Shown in pieces: positions 1-5,460 of a stretch of 5,460 bases of DNA. The notes beneath the pieces were generated by a model. The model saw only the letters and a program-made list of their open reading frames with translations. It had not been told where the DNA came from and did no database searches. Made by a program: the position numbers and the translations under genes. This DNA is from an uncultured Lentisphaeraceae bacterium (GTDB taxonomy: Bacteria; Verrucomicrobiota; Kiritimatiellia; RFP12; DVOR01). The DNA is taken from positions 1 through 5,460 of the forward strand of contig CAMGJH010000092.1 in the NCBI GenBank assembly GCA_946056345.1. Direction: 5' to 3'. Position 1 is the stretch's first letter. Each line of letters begins with the position of its first letter.

Positions 1-406
1 TGCGCTGGAGGACGTAGTTGGCGAGGACCTTGACATCCTTTCGCCGGCTGCGGATGAGCTCGAGGAGCGCCAACCCCTCCACCGCGCCGAAGGGATGGTT
101 GGCCACCACCACCAAGGGCAGGCCGACGGGGATGCGGTCGCAATCGCGCTCGTCGCAGAGTACCCGCAGGTCCAGGGCGTTGAGGATGCGTTGCGGAAAG
201 GAGGCATTCCCCTCGCTCTGCAATGCCTGGCGGTAGAGCTGGTTGAGGCGCGTGAGGCCCATCAGGCGCTCGGCCAGGCGGTGCGTCAGGTGCAAGAGCA
301 AGCGCAGGACGGGGTTGCGCAGGTGCCACCACGGCAAGGTGTAGAAGGAGGCGTGGCGCGGAGGCTGCACGCGCGGCGGGGTGGGGGATCGCTCGCCGGT
401 GGACAC
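1..406 (-). CDS. PlsC-type (hemolysin-like) lysophospholipid acyltransferase, N-terminal part
   Basis: The first 135 residues are visible; the C-terminus lies beyond the left edge. Seen: a polar N-terminal stretch, a basic/hydrophobic region rich in Leu, Arg and His (about residues 28-60), then PLVVVANHPFGAVEGLALLE at about 97-116, followed by a segment ending VKVLANYVLQR. NHPFGAVEG (His104) is the form of the PlsC acyltransferase H-x(4-5)-D/E motif found in proteins often annotated as hemolysin or lyso-ornithine-lipid acyltransferase; the His is the expected catalytic base. Such enzymes transfer a fatty acyl group to a lysolipid at the inner membrane; the acceptor cannot be told here. The start is GTG at 404-406, because the thiD stop lies in the same frame just upstream and blocks any longer version; GTG at codon 13 or ATG at codon 49 are alternatives. 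The gene begins 6 bases after thiD, so cotranscription is likely. Confidence 0.82.
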   Translation of the reverse strand, partial: MSTGERSPTPPRVQPPRHASFYTLPWWHLRNPVLRLLLHLTHRLAERLMGLTRLNQLYRQALQSEGNASFPQRILNALDLRVLCDERDCDRIPVGLPLVVVANHPFGAVEGLALLELIRSRRKDVKVLANYVLQR

Positions 407-412
407 GAGATG

Positions 413-1243
413 CTAACTCCGGCTGCCGGGCTGGAAGGGCACCTGGGCGTAGACCGCCGCTCGCCCGGCCAGCTGCGTCCGGGAGAGGAGGTGGACGATA
501 TAGCGCTTGGCCGTGCGAATGGCCGAGGGCAGGTCACGCCCCAGAGCAAGGTTGGCCGCAATGGCAGAAGAGAGCGCGCAGCCGGTGCCGTGGGTGGTGA
601 GGGGCGCGCAGACGCTCTCCTCGCGCAGCTCAATCGGCGCGCATCCGGGCAGGGCCAAGAGGTCGAGCGCCGGTGCCTCGGCGAAGTGTCCGCCCTTGAG
701 AAGCACGGGCACGCCCAAGCGTTCGGCCAGGCGCTCGGCAAGGGTGCGCATCGTCGCGACACTCGCGGGGGCATCGGCCTCGCCCAAGAGGGCCACAGCC
801 TCGGGAATGTTCGGCGTGATGAGGGTGGCGAAGGGCAGGAGATCGGACTCCATCCGCGCAATCGCCTCGGGCTCCAGGAGCCGCGCGCCGGAGGTGGCAA
901 TCATCACCGGGTCGACGACCCACGGCACCTCGGGCAAGGCACGGCGGAAGTCGGCGACCTCGGCAATCAGGCGCTCGTTCAGGAGCATCCCGGTCTTCAC
1001 TGCGCCTAGGGCGAAGTCCTCAGCCACGGCCTCCAACTGCGCGCGGAGGATCTCCGGCTCGGTGGCCTGAATTGCGCGCACGCCGTGCGGATTTTGGGCG
1101 GTGAGGGCCGTAATGGCCGAGCAACCGTGGATGCCGAAGTCGCGGAAGGCACGCAAGTCGGCCTGAATGCCGGCCCCGCCGCCGCTGTCGCTACCGGCGA
1201 TGGTGAGAGCAACGGGGTGGAGCTCTGGGGCTATCTTAGGCAT
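413..1243 (-). CDS. thiD: Hydroxymethylpyrimidine/phosphomethylpyrimidine kinase ThiD
   Basis: A 276-residue cytoplasmic ribokinase-fold enzyme that phosphorylates 4-amino-5-hydroxymethyl-2-methylpyrimidine (HMP) to HMP-P and then HMP-PP, the pyrimidine precursor of thiamine phosphate. Seen: AGSDSGGGAGIQAD at 16-29, TALTAQN at 45-51, KTGML at 83-87, VVDPVM at 109-114, TPNIPEA at 143-149, KGGH at 183-186, and THGTGCALSSA at 217-227. Matched to Salmonella ThiD, Gln50, Met86 and Val113 correspond to the HMP-contacting Gln44, Met80 and Val107, and Cys222 to catalytic Cys213. Length is normal for the family. The ATG chosen sits immediately before the conserved region; the frame runs further upstream, but only as a shadow of the preceding gene. 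No good Shine-Dalgarno precedes it, and it overlaps the UPF0371 gene by 8 bases, pointing to translational coupling. No other thiamine gene is in view, so salvage and de novo roles cannot be separated. Pyridoxal-kinase activity, known in some relatives, is a less likely alternative. Confidence 0.95.
   Translation of the reverse strand: MPKIAPELHPVALTIAGSDSGGGAGIQADLRAFRDFGIHGCSAITALTAQNPHGVRAIQATEPEILRAQLEAVAEDFALGAVKTGMLLNERLIAEVADFRRALPEVPWVVDPVMIATSGARLLEPEAIARMESDLLPFATLITPNIPEAVALLGEADAPASVATMRTLAERLAERLGVPVLLKGGHFAEAPALDLLALPGCAPIELREESVCAPLTTHGTGCALSSAIAANLALGRDLPSAIRTAKRYIVHLLSRTQLAGRAAVYAQVPFQPGSRS
417..420 (-). promoter_or_regulatory. Candidate ribosome binding site for the acyltransferase gene
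   Basis: GGAG on the minus strand lies inside the last codons of thiD, 10 bases before the GTG start. The spacing is long but usable. Its position within the end of thiD suggests that ribosomes finishing thiD help initiate the acyltransferase gene. Confidence 0.4.
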
Positions 1244-2756
1244 CGACGAAGAGTTCGGCGGTGGCGAAGAGCGGGTCATTGGTGGCGCGGATGCCCAGAC
1301 GGCGGAGGCCGGCCTCGTCGCCGGGCGTAAGCATGTGGGAGAGGTGCATCTCGCAATCGCGCAGGTCGGCCAACTTCTCAAGGGCGAGCTTGGCGTTAGG
1401 GTCGGTGGCAGCGCAGATGGCCAGGGCCACGAGGGTCTCGTCGAGGTTCAGCGAGCCGTATTTGCCCTTGAGAATGCCTTGCTTCATATGCTTGACGCTG
1501 GCGATGGTCTCGGGGGCCAGCAGGTGGCGCTCATCGGGGATGGCGGCCAGGTGCTTGGCGGCGTTGAGGACCGTGGCGGCGGCAGCGTGGAGGTTGGCCG
1601 AGTTCTTGCCCTGAATGAGCGTGCCATCGGGCAACTCGATGGCCGCGCCACAGGCCACGCCTTCGAGGGTATGCGAGAGGGAGGCCGCGTGCGCAGCCTG
1701 GCGGGCGGGCACCACGGTCGGCCGGTCCTCGGGGTTCAGGCCCAGTTGGCGCATCAGGCGCTCGACGAGCTCGACGGGGCGCTTGTCGCTGGCGCCCTTG
1801 GCCACGGCCTCGGAGAGGTGGCGGAAGTAGCGGCGGATAATCTCCTGGCGTGCGGCCTCGGTGCAGACTTCGTCATCGATGATGCCAGCGGAGATGCAGT
1901 TGGCGCCCATATCGGTGGGGCTACGGTAGGGGCACTCGCCGCCCTTGTCCAGGCGGGTCCAAATTTCGCGCAGGAGCGGGAAGGCTTCGACGTCGCGGTT
2001 ATAGTTGACGGTGGCCTTGCCGTAGGCTTCCAGGTGGAAGGGATCGATCATATTGATGTCGCCCAGGTCGGCGGTCGCGGCCTCGTAGGCCAAGTTGACC
2101 GGGTGGCGCAGGGGCAGGTCCCAAACGGGGAAGGTCTCGAACTTGGCATACCCGGCGTTGCGCCCGGCCGTGCGGTCGTGATAGAGCATTGTCAGGCAGG
2201 TGGCCAACTTGCCCGAGCCGGGCCCGGGGCCGGTAACGACGACGATTGGGCGCGTCGTCTCCACGTAGTCATTCGCGCCATAGCCATCGGGCGAGACCAC
2301 AAGGTCGAGGTTGGAGGGGTAACCGGGCACCGCGCGGTGGAGCTTGACCGTGATACCGCGCGCCTCGAGCTTGTTCTTGAACTGCATCGCCGCCGGCTGG
2401 CCATCGTAGCGGGTGATGACCACGGCGCAGACGTGGATGTCCCAACTGCGCAGGCTGTCGATGAGCTTGAGGGCATCATCGTCGTAGGAGATGCCGAAGT
2501 CCGCGCGCATCTTTTTGCGCTCGATGTCCTCGGCGTAGACGCAGAGGATGATTTCGGCCTTGTCGCCGAGCGAACGTAGGAGCCGCAGTTTGACGTTGGG
2601 GTCGTAACCCGGGAGGACGCGCGCGGCGTGGTAGTCGTACATCAACTTGCCGCCGAACTCCAGGTAGAGCTTGTTCCCGAAGGAGGCCGCGCGCTGCATC
2701 AGCCCCTCCGCCTGGCGCTTCAAGTAGGCTTCGTTATCAAATCCAATCCGCTTCAT
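1236..2756 (-). CDS. UPF0371 / DUF1846 family protein of unknown function
   Basis: A 506-residue member of the conserved UPF0371 (DUF1846) family, whose biochemical role I do not know; structures of family members exist. Seen: KLYLEFGGKL at 29-38, DYHAARVLPGY at 41-51, a Walker A-like loop TGPGPGSGK at 175-183 (followed by Leu rather than Ser/Thr, as in relatives), GYAKFETFPVWDLPLRHPVN at 202-221, LAYEAATADL at 222-231, NMIDPFHLEAYG at 235-246, NYNRDVE at 251-257 and SPTDMG at 279-284. These blocks match the Streptococcus pneumoniae homologue nearly word for word, so the assignment is firm. No signal peptide or membrane segment is seen, so it is probably cytosolic. The length is close to the family norm of about 500. 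I chose ATG at 2754-2756 because MKRIGFDNEAYL lines up with the start of relatives. A GTG at 2790-2792 would add 12 residues, but it follows directly on a strong hairpin and has no ribosome binding site. Its end overlaps thiD by 8 bases, suggesting one transcription unit. Confidence 0.93.
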   Translation of the reverse strand: MKRIGFDNEAYLKRQAEGLMQRAASFGNKLYLEFGGKLMYDYHAARVLPGYDPNVKLRLLRSLGDKAEIILCVYAEDIERKKMRADFGISYDDDALKLIDSLRSWDIHVCAVVITRYDGQPAAMQFKNKLEARGITVKLHRAVPGYPSNLDLVVSPDGYGANDYVETTRPIVVVTGPGPGSGKLATCLTMLYHDRTAGRNAGYAKFETFPVWDLPLRHPVNLAYEAATADLGDINMIDPFHLEAYGKATVNYNRDVEAFPLLREIWTRLDKGGECPYRSPTDMGANCISAGIIDDEVCTEAARQEIIRRYFRHLSEAVAKGASDKRPVELVERLMRQLGLNPEDRPTVVPARQAAHAASLSHTLEGVACGAAIELPDGTLIQGKNSANLHAAAATVLNAAKHLAAIPDERHLLAPETIASVKHMKQGILKGKYGSLNLDETLVALAICAATDPNAKLALEKLADLRDCEMHLSHMLTPGDEAGLRRLGIRATNDPLFATAELFVDA

Positions 2757-2795
2757 ACTTCGCTTAACGCTTTCCTTCAACTCGCTTGACACAAT

Positions 2796-2823
2796 TTCGG
2801 CCCGGGGGTGGTGCCGGGCCGAA
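2796..2823 (-). terminator. Strong hairpin after the GH84 gene, possible weak intrinsic terminator
   Basis: A perfect 10-bp inverted repeat (TTCGGCCCGG / CCGGGCCGAA) with an 8-base loop begins 9 bases after the stop of the GH84 gene. On the minus strand it is followed by ATTGTGTC, only mildly T-rich, so termination would be partial or Rho-independent activity weak. On the plus strand the following bases are GGGAGAAAC, with no T tract. It could instead act as an mRNA 3'-end stabiliser. Either role would separate expression of the hexosaminidase from the UPF0371-thiD run. Confidence 0.55.
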
Positions 2824-2832
2824 GGGAGAAAC

Positions 2833-5247
2833 TCAGTGGATGACTTCGTAGACGGCGACCGGGGCTTCGGGGGCAGAAATCTGCATTGCCTGCTCGGTCA
2901 GCTGAACTTTGGCCGGGCCGACGTAGAGGACCTTCGCGTTCTCCGGGGTGACCGGGGCGGCCAGGGGAATGGTCACCGTTTCGCCGGGCTGCAGGGTGTA
3001 GGCGCTGTTGAGATCGCCATCAACCATCGCTTCGAGCACGTTGGCCGTGGCATCCTTGGGCACATCCACCTTCAATTGCGCCAGGGTGACGAGCACGGGC
3101 GAATCCGAGATGTTGATGTAGCGGATGGCGTTAATGCCGTCTGCGGGGGCGATGTGGCGGATTTCCATTTCGCCGGGCTTGCCATTACCACGCAACACCA
3201 TCGCGCGCTCGCCCCAGGTCTGCCCGCCATTGTTCGAGAGTTGAAGTCGGCCCTGGGTGATGGCATCATCGTGCTCAAGGTGGAAGTGGACCCAGGTGGC
3301 GGGCACGCCGGCGGGCAGACGAATACCCACCCACTGCCCGGGCTGCAGGGTCTTGGGCTCGTGCACCTTCGGGAGCTTCACATACTGCCCTTCGCGCACC
3401 ACCTCCAGGTTGGCCAAGTCGGGCACATTGGTGATGAACTCATAGGCCTTGGAGACGGTCTTGGGGGCCGGGCGGCCGGCGGTCTTACGCCAGAGGCTAT
3501 CATAGACAGTCTCGGCCAGCAGGTCGTGGAAGGGCTTCATCACCAAGGTGGCCACCTCGGTGGGCGTCTTCTGGAAAGGCTTGGCGGCGTGCGCCTTGGA
3601 GATGGCCTCGTTCTCGGCGCGGTAGCCGAGCACCGTGCTCAGCACCTTGTCTTCGGGCGCGTCGCCGGTCAAGGCGTCCATCAGCGCCTCGCCCGACCAA
3701 CCGAGGTTGGAGAAGACCTGGCACCAATTGGCCACATCCTCTAGGAAGAGCGGGTTCTTGCACTCGGTCAAAATCGTCTGCCCGGCCTCGGCCATCCGCA
3801 CGAACTCCTCGCGCACGGCCGTGACATCCACTTCCGGCAGGGGCTGCCCCGCTTTAATCGCGGCAGTCAGGCGGTCGACCGCCGGCTTGATGGCCACCGA
3901 CTCCTCGCGGCGGTAGCCGTGGCCGTTGGGGCCCTGGTCGGAGTTATGGTCGGCCAAGCACTGCACGGCCTCGGCGATATAGGGGAAGACGCGGCGGATG
4001 CCGTCCTTCCACGCCTGTTCGGAGGTGAACGCGGTGGGGTTCCAACAGTAGTCGGCCACGCCAAAGAGGCCAATCTTCGAGGCCTCGGGCTTGTCCATTG
4101 GATTGGAGACGAAGCCGGCGTAGAGCGGCCCGTTCTCGGAGGCGAGCCCATAGGTCCGCCCCAGGAGCAGGTGGGCACTACGGCAGTAGTCGGCCACCGG
4201 CCAGTTCCACCAGATGTAAGCCTTACGGCCAATCTTGGCGTTGATCCACTCCATCGAGGCCTTGGAAATATCGGTGCAGACCGAGTCGCCCGTCCACATA
4301 ATCTGGATGTCGGGGTCCAACCCAGTGCCGAGGGTTTCGAGGTAGGTGCCGCCGCTCCAAGCCTTGTTATACTGCGTGGGGCAAAGAATGAGCGGGGTGA
4401 CATCGCCCTTTGCGCGGACAAACTGGCGGTTGACCGTGTTCAGGAGCTTGACCTGCATCTCGGCGCGGGCACCCTCGCCGCCAATGTCATCGAAGAAGAC
4501 CGCGAAGGAACGCACGCCCAGCGCATACATCCGCTCGAACTTCTCCACGCACGCCTGGATGTCGCGGTCATCGCGCCACTGGATGTCGCGCCCGGGGTGG
4601 ACGGCCCAGACGAAGTTGACCTTGTTCTCGTGCGCCACGCGCACGAGCTCGGCGATGTGCTGTGCCTCGGCTGCGGGGTAGGGGTCGCGCCAACGGGTCG
4701 AGAAGCCGTGATAGGGGTCGTCCTTCGGCCCGTAGATGTAGGTGTTCATCTTCCAGTCGCCATAGAAGCGGAACTGGCTCTTGCGCGCCTCAAAGCTCCA
4801 GGGCTGACCGTAGAAGCCCTCGACCGTGCCGCGGAAGGGAACCGCCGGCCAGTCCTTGATCGTCACCGCCTGCGCCTTGCCCGAGGCAAAGAGCTGCTTG
4901 AGGGTCTTGGCCGCGTAGAAGAAACCCGTGCCGTCGGCCGCCGCGATCGCCACGCCCTGCGCGGTCAACGCCAGCGTGTAGCCCTCCTTGGGCAGGGCGG
5001 GATCCTCCGCCCAGGAAATGACAAAGTCCGCCTCGGGCTGAATCTTGAAGATTTCGCCCAACACCCGCGTGGCATCGGCATCCAAACCTGCCGCCGGAAC
5101 GATTTTCACCGTCTTGGGCTTGGTAACCATCGCCGAAGACAGGGTTACTTCCTGCGGCGTTGGGTAAACCCGCATCGTCTCCGGCAGCACATCCGCCAAA
5201 AGCAGGCCGGCACACAGCGCCACGGCCGCACAAAGTCTCTTTCGCAT
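2833..5247 (-). CDS. Secreted GH84 beta-N-acetylglucosaminidase (O-GlcNAcase/NagJ type)
   Basis: An 804-residue exported glycosidase predicted to remove terminal beta-linked GlcNAc by substrate-assisted retaining catalysis. Seen in order: signal peptide (MRKRL, then a hydrophobic run to about residue 19, cleavage near LLA-DV); an N-terminal alpha/beta domain (about 22-135) with GTGFFYAAKTLKQLF; a catalytic barrel (about 138-430) opening with FRGTVEGFYGQPWS; a helical region (about 431-600); and a C-terminal beta region (about 605-804). Aligned from memory to Bacteroides thetaiotaomicron GH84, the catalytic pair is Asp253-Asp254 in FFDDIGGEG, with substrate contacts Gly144, Lys175, Tyr293, Thr319, Trp346, Asn348, Asp353 and Asn382 all kept. 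It is longer than that enzyme mainly by about 75 residues at the C-terminus (from about 731), which contains DGDLNSAY and may be another small beta-sandwich. The ATG at 5245-5247 is chosen because a good Shine-Dalgarno lies 6 bases upstream and the signal peptide starts there; an ATG 7 codons upstream lies in a hairpin loop. Likely substrates are host mucin or glycoprotein GlcNAc, in the periplasm or outside; this is inference. Confidence 0.95.
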   Translation of the reverse strand: MRKRLCAAVALCAGLLLADVLPETMRVYPTPQEVTLSSAMVTKPKTVKIVPAAGLDADATRVLGEIFKIQPEADFVISWAEDPALPKEGYTLALTAQGVAIAAADGTGFFYAAKTLKQLFASGKAQAVTIKDWPAVPFRGTVEGFYGQPWSFEARKSQFRFYGDWKMNTYIYGPKDDPYHGFSTRWRDPYPAAEAQHIAELVRVAHENKVNFVWAVHPGRDIQWRDDRDIQACVEKFERMYALGVRSFAVFFDDIGGEGARAEMQVKLLNTVNRQFVRAKGDVTPLILCPTQYNKAWSGGTYLETLGTGLDPDIQIMWTGDSVCTDISKASMEWINAKIGRKAYIWWNWPVADYCRSAHLLLGRTYGLASENGPLYAGFVSNPMDKPEASKIGLFGVADYCWNPTAFTSEQAWKDGIRRVFPYIAEAVQCLADHNSDQGPNGHGYRREESVAIKPAVDRLTAAIKAGQPLPEVDVTAVREEFVRMAEAGQTILTECKNPLFLEDVANWCQVFSNLGWSGEALMDALTGDAPEDKVLSTVLGYRAENEAISKAHAAKPFQKTPTEVATLVMKPFHDLLAETVYDSLWRKTAGRPAPKTVSKAYEFITNVPDLANLEVVREGQYVKLPKVHEPKTLQPGQWVGIRLPAGVPATWVHFHLEHDDAITQGRLQLSNNGGQTWGERAMVLRGNGKPGEMEIRHIAPADGINAIRYINISDSPVLVTLAQLKVDVPKDATANVLEAMVDGDLNSAYTLQPGETVTIPLAAPVTPENAKVLYVGPAKVQLTEQAMQISAPEAPVAVYEVIH

Positions 5248-5253
5248 AGCAAA

Positions 5254-5260
5254 CCTTTCT
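5254..5260 (-). promoter_or_regulatory. Shine-Dalgarno sequence deciding the GH84 start
   Basis: AGAAAGG on the minus strand is 6 bases from the ATG at 5245-5247. It selects the start that places a basic N-terminus and hydrophobic core right at the beginning of a signal peptide, rather than the ATG at 5266-5268. Confidence 0.65.
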
Positions 5261-5273
5261 TCGAACATCGAAG
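5259..5273 (-). repeat. Short inverted repeat in the GH84 leader
   Basis: CTTCGA and TCGAAG form a 6-bp stem with a 3-base loop, abutting and slightly overlapping the Shine-Dalgarno sequence. In the transcript it could be a small 5' hairpin that modulates ribosome access, or in DNA a half-site pair for a regulator. It also contains the alternative upstream ATG, which argues against that ATG being used. Confidence 0.4.
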
Positions 5274-5295
5274 CTCTTTTCCAACTGCGCTCCTT

Positions 5296-5304
5296 ATGAT
5301 AGCA
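5296..5304 (-). promoter_or_regulatory. Candidate extended -10 promoter for the GH84 gene
   Basis: TGCTATCAT on the minus strand matches TGn plus a -10 hexamer with one mismatch to TATAAT. No good -35 lies at 16-18 bases; TTGCAA at 5323-5328 is 21 bases away, too far for a standard spacer. Transcription would begin near 5289, giving a leader of roughly 40 bases. The call assumes a housekeeping sigma factor of the usual type. Confidence 0.4.
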
Positions 5305-5373
5305 CAAACCTGCCCGCTTTGCTTGCAACCCCTCCCGCCGCCCGTCCCCCTCCGCACGCATAGCCATATATAA

Positions 5374-5398
5374 ACGCGCGTACGCGCACGCGCGCGCG
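5374..5398. repeat. Alternating purine-pyrimidine (CG-rich) tract, potential Z-DNA
   Basis: Twenty-five consecutive bases alternate purine and pyrimidine without a break, mostly CG steps. Inside it is a perfect 12-bp palindrome, GCGCGTACGCGC, at 5376-5387. A short alternating CATATATA run (5365-5372) lies next to it. The tract sits about 70-100 bases upstream of the candidate -10 of the GH84 gene. Such sequences can adopt left-handed DNA under negative supercoiling; whether this one does, or is a protein site, cannot be told. Confidence 0.6.
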
Positions 5399-5421
5399 AA
5401 CCATCCTTCTTTTCCATCCGC

Positions 5422-5460
5422 CCCGGGTTCGCCTTGAGGTAGGCCCGAGTTCGCCTTGAG
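5422..5460. repeat. Two copies of a 22-bp-period tandem repeat, cut by the window edge
   Basis: CCCGGGTTCGCCTTGAG at 5422-5438 recurs as CCCGAGTTCGCCTTGAG at 5444-5460, 16 of 17 bases identical, with GTAGG between them. The second copy runs into the right edge, so more copies may follow. It may be part of an intergenic repeat array, or repeat-rich coding sequence of an upstream gene; no frame here is convincing as a gene. Confidence 0.6.

Noticed and set aside
95..1009. Plus-strand open frame of 304 codons opposite the acyltransferase and thiD
   Set aside because: It spans antisense across two real genes and their junction, and has no coherent protein features.
1167..2579. Plus-strand open frame of 470 codons opposite the UPF0371 gene
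   Set aside because: It is a mirror of a strongly conserved minus-strand gene; the translation shows no family motif.
2790..2792. GTG as the start of the UPF0371 protein
   Set aside because: It adds 12 residues absent from relatives, has no ribosome binding site, and lies 3 bases from the base of a strong hairpin. The ATG at 2754-2756 matches the family start, although its own Shine-Dalgarno is also weak.
2757..2832. Thiamine pyrophosphate riboswitch ahead of the UPF0371-thiD run
   Set aside because: Considered because of thiD, but the gap is too short for the aptamer and holds only the 28-base hairpin; no thi-box-like sequence is visible.
2836..3744. Plus-strand open frame of 302 codons opposite the C-terminal part of the GH84 gene
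   Set aside because: It is an antisense shadow with no motif and no ribosome binding site of note.
5248..5367. N-terminal extension of the GH84 protein by 40 residues
   Set aside because: The frame is open upstream, but the extension would cover the candidate promoter, hide the signal peptide behind an Arg/Gly-rich stretch, and ignore the well-placed Shine-Dalgarno at 5254-5260.
3919..5373. Long plus-strand open frame of 484 codons opposite the GH84 gene
   Set aside because: It lies antisense to a gene with a complete, recognisable active site. Its translation is compositionally odd (rich in Gly, Val, Leu, Arg, His) with no recognised motif, as expected from antisense frames in GC-rich genes.
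5145..5417. Small minus-strand frame of 90 codons across the leader
   Set aside because: It overlaps the signal peptide region in another frame and its translation is Arg/Gly/Cys-rich with no recognisable features, typical of out-of-frame GC-rich sequence.

Overview
The window is GC-rich, densely coded bacterial DNA in which every gene I can support lies on the minus strand, so it reads biologically from right to left. It holds three complete genes and one cut by the left edge. No RNA gene, CRISPR array, transposase or integrase was recognised. The organism cannot be named from this sequence. A secreted O-GlcNAcase-type hexosaminidase close to the Bacteroides thetaiotaomicron enzyme, a UPF0371 protein and GC-rich composition would fit a Gram-negative, glycan-degrading anaerobe, for example from the Verrucomicrobiota/Kiritimatiellota/Lentisphaerota group of the gut. 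That assignment is a low-confidence inference.

Right end (5248-5460): a non-coding leader of about 210 bases. It contains a truncated 22-bp-period tandem repeat, a 25-base strictly alternating purine/pyrimidine tract next to a short TA run, a candidate extended -10 promoter, and a small hairpin just before a clear Shine-Dalgarno sequence.

Middle right (2833-5247): an exported family GH84 beta-N-acetylglucosaminidase of 804 residues. All the active-site residues I could align to the Bacteroides enzyme are present, and there is an additional C-terminal segment of about 75 residues. It is followed by a strong 10-bp-stem hairpin (2796-2823) that separates it from the next gene.

Left half (1-2756): a tight run of three genes, UPF0371/DUF1846 protein -> thiD -> PlsC-type acyltransferase. 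The first two overlap by 8 bases, and the third begins 6 bases after the thiD stop. This looks like one transcription unit joining an uncharacterised conserved protein, the pyrimidine branch of thiamine synthesis or salvage, and lipid acylation. Nothing in the sequence shows that these functions are biochemically linked.

I did not find a convincing undescribed system. The points most worth a second look are the translationally coupled UPF0371-thiD pair, the extra C-terminal segment of the GH84 enzyme, and the unusual repeat and alternating-sequence architecture upstream of it.
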